Source of the DNA: Nymphalis io | Taxonomy: Eukaryota; Arthropoda; Insecta; Lepidoptera; Nymphalidae | Assembly: GCF_905147045.1 (NCBI RefSeq) | Contig: NC_065888.1 | Location: 6,205,001-6,269,000 of the forward strand | DNA: 64,000 nucleotides | Direction of reading: 5' to 3' | In this document: one piece after another, positions 59,393 to 64,000 of the stretch | Position numbering within the stretch: position 1 is the stretch's first letter | Layout: each line of letters begins with the position of its first letter | Notes under the pieces: model-generated | Told to the model about the DNA's origin: nothing | What the model saw: only the letters and a program-made list of their open reading frames with translations | Database searches by the model: none | Translations under genes and position numbers: made by a program

Positions 59393-59550
59393 TATTGATA
59401 ACCCTCCTCTCCCTTTGGGAGGCTTGGAGCTAATTCCATCACGCTGTTCCAATGCGGGTTGAAATACACAATATGTGACAAAATTTCAGTGAAATTAAGC
59501 ACAAGCCGGTTTTCTCGCAATGATTTTCTTCATTCAATAAAAATTATGCT
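59393..59550 (-). mobile_element. SINE-B body fragment
   Basis: Inverted body: 'ccctcctctccctttggga', 'ggagctaattccatcacgct', 'gaaattaagcaca'. The body has an internal loss, the terminal 'cccagcagtggga' is missing, and the tRNA-like head is absent. Confidence 0.7.
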
Positions 59551-60110
59551 TTATAAAAATATTTTACATACAGAGTCTGTCCTTAACCGTGTCACTGTCA
59601 CTTAAACTTAAAAAATGAAATAGAGTTGTATAGCAGCGGTATAGCAGCGGGTTCGTCAATTATTTCCATAAACAGCGCTGTCTCATTTAGCAGCGTTTTT
59701 GGAAAGACCCACCCATACTCCGCATACAAACTTTAACTCTTATTTACGGCTAAGCATTTAAACATAAAATAAAATCCAAATTACATTATTTCAAGTCGGT
59801 TTGTATATTTCATTTCAAGTATCTACTTGATCATAAATATTAATTTGATACTTAAAACAACGTTATAATTACTAATTTTATTCAATTCTTCTTTGAGTAA
59901 ATATAAATTACTTCGAATTTGAAATTTGAAATTCCTACGCTGATTAGTACGTAGTACTCTCGTAAAATATTTACACAAGAGTGAACGGTGCTTAATTCAA
60001 TTTCTGTGTCTCCCTATGAGTTATTAAGTTCTATGTTCGCCAGTTATTTAGTAATAATAAATAATTCATTATATTTACGAAACTTATCATAGACTGTAGC
60101 TAGTTTATAT
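59551..60110. other. Noncoding DNA
   Basis: Includes a short direct duplication 'gtatagcagcg' near 59628-59650. No gene or repeat otherwise. Confidence 0.4.
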
Positions 60111-60408
60111 TCTTTTTTTTTTTATAAAATAGGAAGACGGACGAGCATATGGGCCACCTGATGGTAAGTGGTCACCAAACGCCCTTAGACATTGGCATTG
60201 TAAGAAATGTCAACCATCGCTTACATAGCCAATGCGCCACCAACCTTGGGAACTAAGATTTTATGTCCCTTGTGCCTGTAATTACACTGGCTCACTCAAC
60301 CTTCAAACCGGAACACAACAAAAATAAGTACTGCTGTTTTGCGGTATAATATCTGATGAGTGGGTGGTACCTACCCAGACGAGCTTGCACAAAGCTCTAC
60401 CACCAGTA
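60111..60408 (-). mobile_element. SINE-A, full length
   Basis: Poly(T), 'aataggaagacggacgagca', 'ccacctgatggtaagtggtc', complete body, end 'agctctaccaccagt'. It directly abuts Repeat E and lies just left of the LTR element. Confidence 0.92.
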
Positions 60409-60471
60409 AATTCGATTCGACCGCGACTTCGCCAGCAAGTTATTTAAGGAGGGTGCCGGGGACATTGGTTG
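60409..60471 (+). repeat. Repeat E, left part (host of the LTR insertion)
   Basis: 'cgattcgaccgcgacttcgc' opens a stretch that is interrupted at 60471 by the LTR element. It resumes after 63912 with typical Repeat E sequence. The last four bases 'gttg' are the target duplication. Confidence 0.6.
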
Positions 60472-61164
60472 TATAGAAGGTGGATTACCAGGGTGGCGGC
60501 GAAAATGACGATACGTTATATAAGAAAACACTTGTAATGCTCGTTACAACGGTTACAATACCAATGCCCGATATATTTAAACTGGCGGTATTTATACAAA
60601 AACATCTTGACCTAATTTAATACTAAATTTACAAACTTAAAAGATAATATTAAACATTGTTTATCTTAATTATTCTAATGATTATTTACGGACAACTATT
60701 ATTTAATAATACAGGATTATGTAACATTAAATATTAAAGATTAATATATTACACCGGAAGTTGATAAGCAGCAGATAACCTAGCCAGATCAGTAAAATAA
60801 GATTCTAGTAGCTTAATCATTACATTATACATAATAAAACGAAATTATTATAGCATTGATTAATCGACATAATTTGAGAAAATATAAATAAACAATAAGC
60901 ACTATTTATTAATTGCGCCGGAAGCTGACAAGCAGAAGGCGCCATTAATAAATAGAATAATATATAATAAAATGTTCCAAGTATAAACAAATATGAATCA
61001 ACTATTTATTTGATTATGAAATTACTAATTAAATTGTTAAACAGAAGTTTTAATCTATACTTATAAATAATCATCAAGATGTACCCGAACTAGCTGCATT
61101 CAGTGTACTTCCAGTGCTGCATATACTAACGTATATGCAGGACTGGAAGTATTAATTGATAACA
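60472..61164 (-). repeat. 3' LTR of the LTR element
   Basis: 693 bp. Matches 63255-63912 with two substitutions ('aatcattac' against 'aatccttac'; 'tagcattga' against 'tagcgttga'). It has one extra 35-bp stretch around 61109-61143, and that stretch creates a 20-bp inverted repeat ('tacttccagtgctgcatata' near 61108 and its near complement after 61134). Confidence 0.92.
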
Positions 61165-61343
61165 TTCGGCCATCCTGTGTATGCCGTGTCCCACGGCGAT
61201 CAGCGCTGCTATTGGCGCCTGGTTTGTCGCTGCTGTACGGCACCTGAAGTTGACATGTCTAAGCCGTAATTAAATCTTGTATTATCTAATTTAAGTATAC
61301 AACTTTTGTTTATCCTAGATAACAACTTTTATTGGTCCTCCTT

Positions 61344-61740
61344 CACACAGTTTTTATTTATCTTATATCACACAGCTTTTATTTGATCTACATCACACAG
61401 CTTCAATTTATCCTACATCACACAGCTTTTATTTGTCCTACATCACACAGCTTTTATTTGTCCTACATCACACAGCTTTTATTTGTCCTACATCACACAG
61501 CTTTTATTTGTCCTACATCACACAGCTTTTATTTGTACTACATCACACAGCTTTTATTTGTCCTACATCACACAGCTTTTATTTGTCCTTCATCACACAG
61601 CTTTTATTTGTCCTACATCACACAGCTTTTATTTGTTCTACATCACACAGCTTTTATTTGTTCTACATCACACAGCTTTAATTTATCCTACATCACACAG
61701 CTTTTATTTGTTCTACATCACACAGCTTCAATTTATCCTA
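61344..61740. repeat. 25-bp minisatellite, 16 units
   Basis: 'cacacag' recurs every 25 bases exactly, at 61344, 61369, 61394 and so on to 61719. The unit reads about 'catcacacagcttttatttg' plus 'tccta'. Variants (for example 'cttcaattta', 'tgttcta') cluster towards the ends, and near-identical units fill the centre. It ends in a T-rich stretch at 61745-61764. Because 25 is not a multiple of three, the plus-strand frames rotate. They stay open only because no unit contains a stop, so the long 'frames' here are repeats, not genes. Confidence 0.95.
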
Positions 61741-61890
61741 TATCTCTTTTTTTTTTTTTTTTTATTACACAGCACCCGGCTTTTATTTAATGTAATTTAT
61801 ACAACCTCTATCCTAAAGTAGTTCGATTTTTTTTTATCGGATAATTGATAGAAAGTATGGATAAATATTTTGTATAACAGTTTATTTTTA

Positions 61891-62613
61891 TCAATACAAT
61901 ATTTGTTCTGCACAAGTTTTTGTTCTATAAATCTCATAACTTTGTAAACTGTCATGTTTATCAGTAACAATTTCCGCGCGTGCTATTAGTCTATTCGGTT
62001 CCCATTCAATAACTTCGTTTCCGATATTAATTATTTTTAAAAAGCAATCTTTCGACCTTACAAGTCCCCCTAAAATTACATAGGACATACAGCCTAACTC
62101 AACATATACAGAACTCACAAGATATGTTTCATTACTATTAGTATCGAGATAAACTTGCACCAAAGCAGCACTTTGTTGTGGTATTATACAACTGTGTCTC
62201 AAATACACTGGAAATTTTGTTATAAAGTCTGTATCACATAGTTTTATATCACTAAGAGTACTATTAAAAGTATCACTACTACCAATAAATTTAACAGAAT
62301 TTTGTGATATAATTAAACTGATATTAGGTTGATTTATCATTGATTGTCCGATTATTAAATCTATATCAGCTATATCGTAATTGGTTAATTCTATGAATCC
62401 ACTTAGAACAACATTGTCTATGTGAACATCCACGTGGGATGTTCCCAAAGAGGTCGAATGTGCACCTCCAAAACCTCTCAATGTAACAACGGACGGCTGA
62501 ATTTTTAATTTTAGCTTATCAGCATATGCCATAGTGAGAATATTTAATTTGCTGCCCGTATCTATGTATGCGATGAGACTACAACCATTAATTGCTACTA
62601 CCTTTTTATACAA
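61891..62613 (-). CDS. Retroviral-type aspartic protease of the LTR element
   Basis: About 240 residues, open to a TGA at 61891. The active site is AYIDTGS with D18-T19-G20. A flap-like 'LRGFGGAHS' follows (residues 45-53), then hydrophobic 'IDLIIGQ' (residues 84-90, the conserved second half of a retropepsin). A C-terminal extension 'EWEPNRLIARAEIV' is usually the link to reverse transcriptase, but here the frame stops and RT is missing. The frame differs from that of the zinc-knuckle ORF just upstream and begins at a non-ATG codon, so it would need frameshifting. The protease would cut Gag(-Pol) during particle maturation. It is the only intact-looking reading frame of the element. Confidence 0.8.
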   Translation of the reverse strand: MYKKVVAINGCSLIAYIDTGSKLNILTMAYADKLKLKIQPSVVTLRGFGGAHSTSLGTSHVDVHIDNVVLSGFIELTNYDIADIDLIIGQSMINQPNISLIISQNSVKFIGSSDTFNSTLSDIKLCDTDFITKFPVYLRHSCIIPQQSAALVQVYLDTNSNETYLVSSVYVELGCMSYVILGGLVRSKDCFLKIINIGNEVIEWEPNRLIARAEIVTDKHDSLQSYEIYRTKTCAEQILY

Positions 62614-62615
62614 AT

Positions 62616-63255
62616 CTATGTATATGTTGTAAATAAAACATCACTTACTTTTTGGTGTGAAGAGCTGGCCGCATGCCAGCAGCTGGCAGACGTGTAACCC
62701 GGGCGATGGCACACTTCGCAGCGTGGCACCTTGCAGTCCTTTGCTTCATGACCTTCTCTTTGACAGGCGTAACATTTCTTCGGTTGAAAGTCACTCCCTC
62801 TTGCAATTGTAGCAACGGCGTCCGCTCTTCGCCACGTGGTAGTCGGTCGCGGATGGCTGGCTTCAATTTGTCTGTAGTTTTCCAATGACGACAAATACCC
62901 GTAGTATAGTTGCTGTGGTGTACATTCTCGACCCTCGAAGACGTATCTGCATGATGAACTGTCGATCTTTGTTGTCCCATCCGTACACGTCGCCCAATTG
63001 GTCGATCTTATGCAACCATCCCTTGACGTTGCTAGATTTTTCATCCGGTCGGAACGTTGGAATAACCTCCGCATCGGTTTGGGTGACACGCCGCTTCTTA
63101 TATCGCCTGTGTTTCTCCAAGATCTCTTCGTCATCGGATGAAGAAAAAAAAACTTGATGATTCGTCGCTGTCGAGTACAGCGTTCTCGCAGCGTCTCAGT
63201 TTCTTCGTACCAAGTCCGTCGATATATGGGCCAGACATTATCCCACTTCTGAAGT
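62616..63255 (-). pseudogene. gag of the LTR element, frameshifted and internally deleted
   Basis: Gag packages the RNA. An N-terminal part lies in one frame (within 63120-62929: 'AEVIPTFRPDEKSSNVKGWL', 'QLGDVYGWDNKDRQFIMQIR'). It ends near 62930, and the sequence continues in another frame with 'TPQQLYYGYLSSLENY'. Two zinc knuckles follow at 62774-62679. The first, CYACQREGHEAKDC, is complete. In the second, C-X2-C-X4-Y-X4-C, tyrosine replaces the usual histidine. The middle of gag is missing at the join. A further frame change lies at the nine-A run 63144-63152 (plus strand). It cannot make a full Gag protein. Confidence 0.82.
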
Positions 63256-63912
63256 ATAGAAGGTGGATTACCAGGGTGGCGGCGAAAATGACGATACGTT
63301 ATATAAGAAAACACTTGTAATGCTCGTTACAACGGTTACAATACCAATGCCCGATATATTTAAACTGGCGGTATTTATACAAAAACATCTTGACCTAATT
63401 TAATACTAAATTTACAAACTTAAAAGATAATATTAAACATTGTTTATCTTAATTATTCTAATGATTATTTACGGACAACTATTATTTAATAATACAGGAT
63501 TATGTAACATTAAATATTAAAGATTAATATATTACACCGGAAGTTGATAAGCAGCAGATAACCTAGCCAGATCAGTAAAATAAGATTCTAGTAGCTTAAT
63601 CCTTACATTATACATAATAAAACGAAATTATTATAGCGTTGATTAATCGACATAATTTGAGAAAATATAAATAAACAATAAGCACTATTTATTAATTGCG
63701 CCGGAAGCTGACAAGCAGAAGGCGCCATTAATAAATAGAATAATATATAATAAAATGTTCCAAGTATAAACAAATATGAATCAACTATTTATTTGATTAT
63801 GAAATTACTAATTAAATTGTTAAACAGAAGTTTTAATCTATACTTATAAATAATCATCAAGATGTACCCGAACTAGCCGTATATGCAGGACTGGAAGTAT
63901 TAATTGATAACA
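63255..63912 (-). repeat. 5' LTR of the LTR element
   Basis: 658 bp; same start and end as the 3' LTR but without the 35-bp stretch. Its outer end reads 'tgttatcaattaatacttcc' on the minus strand and is flanked by 'gttg' at 63913-63916. A short open frame starts inside the LTR (63314) and runs into gag, probably by chance. Confidence 0.92.
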
Positions 63913-64000
63913 GTTGTTATAAAAAAATTGCCTACGCCTTTTAGGTTTCAAGCTTGTTTCATACCAAATGACATCAAAATCTGTTCAGTGGTTTAGCCGT
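63913..64000 (+). repeat. Repeat E, right part, running off the window
   Basis: After the duplicated 'gttg' comes 'ttgcctacgccttttaggtt', 'cataccaaatgacatcaaaa' and 'tgttcagtggtttagccgt', the continuation of Repeat E seen complete at 24.2 and 38.1 kb. Confidence 0.65.

Larger units (their letters stand above)
60472..63912 (-). mobile_element. Non-autonomous Ty3/gypsy-like LTR retrotransposon carrying a minisatellite
   Basis: Two direct repeats (60472-61164 and 63255-63912) bound 2.1 kb of internal DNA on the minus strand. In element order: 5' LTR (63.9-63.3 kb), damaged gag, protease, then about 150 bp of other sequence flanking a 25-bp tandem array, and the 3' LTR (61.2-60.5 kb). 'gttg' at 60468-60471 and 63913-63916 is a 4-bp target duplication. 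The LTR begins TGTTAT on the minus strand. The LTRs differ by two substitutions and one 35-bp indel, so the insertion is recent. RT, RNaseH, integrase and env are all absent. No convincing primer-binding site or polypurine tract was found. The gypsy-like class rests on the gag zinc knuckles and the retropepsin. Confidence 0.88.

Noticed and set aside
61344..61740. Possible CRISPR array
   Set aside because: Units are contiguous with no unique spacers, the genome is eukaryotic, and the array sits inside an LTR element.
61332..61821. Long overlapping plus-strand open frames of 82-152 residues with a 25-residue repeat
   Set aside because: They are read from the 25-bp minisatellite, which lacks stops in all three plus frames. 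Such frames follow from the repeat and do not indicate a repeat protein.

Overview
This 64 kb window looks like an intergenic or intronic desert from a lepidopteran (moth or butterfly, most likely nymphalid-like) nuclear genome. The base composition is strongly AT-rich. I find no host gene that I can support on either strand. Nearly everything recognisable is a transposable element, and the families are those I associate with Lepidoptera: tRNA-derived SINEs whose tails contain 'cccagcagtggga', a poly(A)-tailed SINE whose tail contains 'ccacttaccatcaggtgg', R1-clade and jockey/CR1-like LINEs, and a Ty3/gypsy-like LTR element. The organism assignment rests on recognising these families and was not checked against a database.

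Repeat names used here are my own labels. SINE-A is a poly(A)-tailed SINE of about 290 bp ending '...ccatcaggtggcccatatgctcgtc...ataaaa'. SINE-B is a tRNA-derived SINE of about 310 bp with A and B boxes and the tail '...cccagcagtgggacattcacaggctgttac'. SINE-C is a second tRNA-derived SINE of about 360 bp ending 'gacattatt'. SINE-D is a third tRNA-derived SINE, seen once. Repeat E is an interspersed repeat ending near 'tttataatatta'.

Layout. 0-9 kb: AT-rich DNA with SINEs and a decayed LINE (RT with FADD) interrupted by SINE-B at 7.3 kb. 9-26 kb: mostly unique AT-rich DNA with several striking palindromes (9.7, 14.8, 18.9 and 19.0 kb), scattered SINEs and an (AT)36 tract. 26-27.3 kb: a GC-rich, 5'-truncated R1-clade LINE inside a SINE-A, bounded by a perfect 17-bp target-site duplication. 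28-46 kb: SINE fragments in otherwise anonymous DNA, including two more SINE-A copies broken by newer SINEs (35.9 and 39.5 kb). 46.8-47.7 kb: a decayed element coding region with a 'VDTL...ETLGPW...QRGN' signature. 50.2-53.0 kb: a nearly full coding-length but frameshifted endonuclease-RT LINE on the minus strand. 54-60 kb: more SINEs. 60.5-63.9 kb: an LTR retrotransposon on the minus strand, with almost identical LTRs, a damaged gag, an open protease, no RT/RNaseH/integrase, and sixteen 25-bp tandem units where pol should be.

How the parts relate. SINE-A ends in the same hairpin-like motif as the 50-53 kb LINE, and SINE-B shares its tail with a LINE tail at 20.6 kb. This suggests that the SINEs borrow the LINE machinery. 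The LTR element lacks pol, so it would need enzymes supplied by a relative. The most notable object is this young, non-autonomous LTR element with its internal minisatellite. The 71-bp-arm foldback at 9.7 kb and the zero-loop 76-bp palindrome at 14.8 kb come next.
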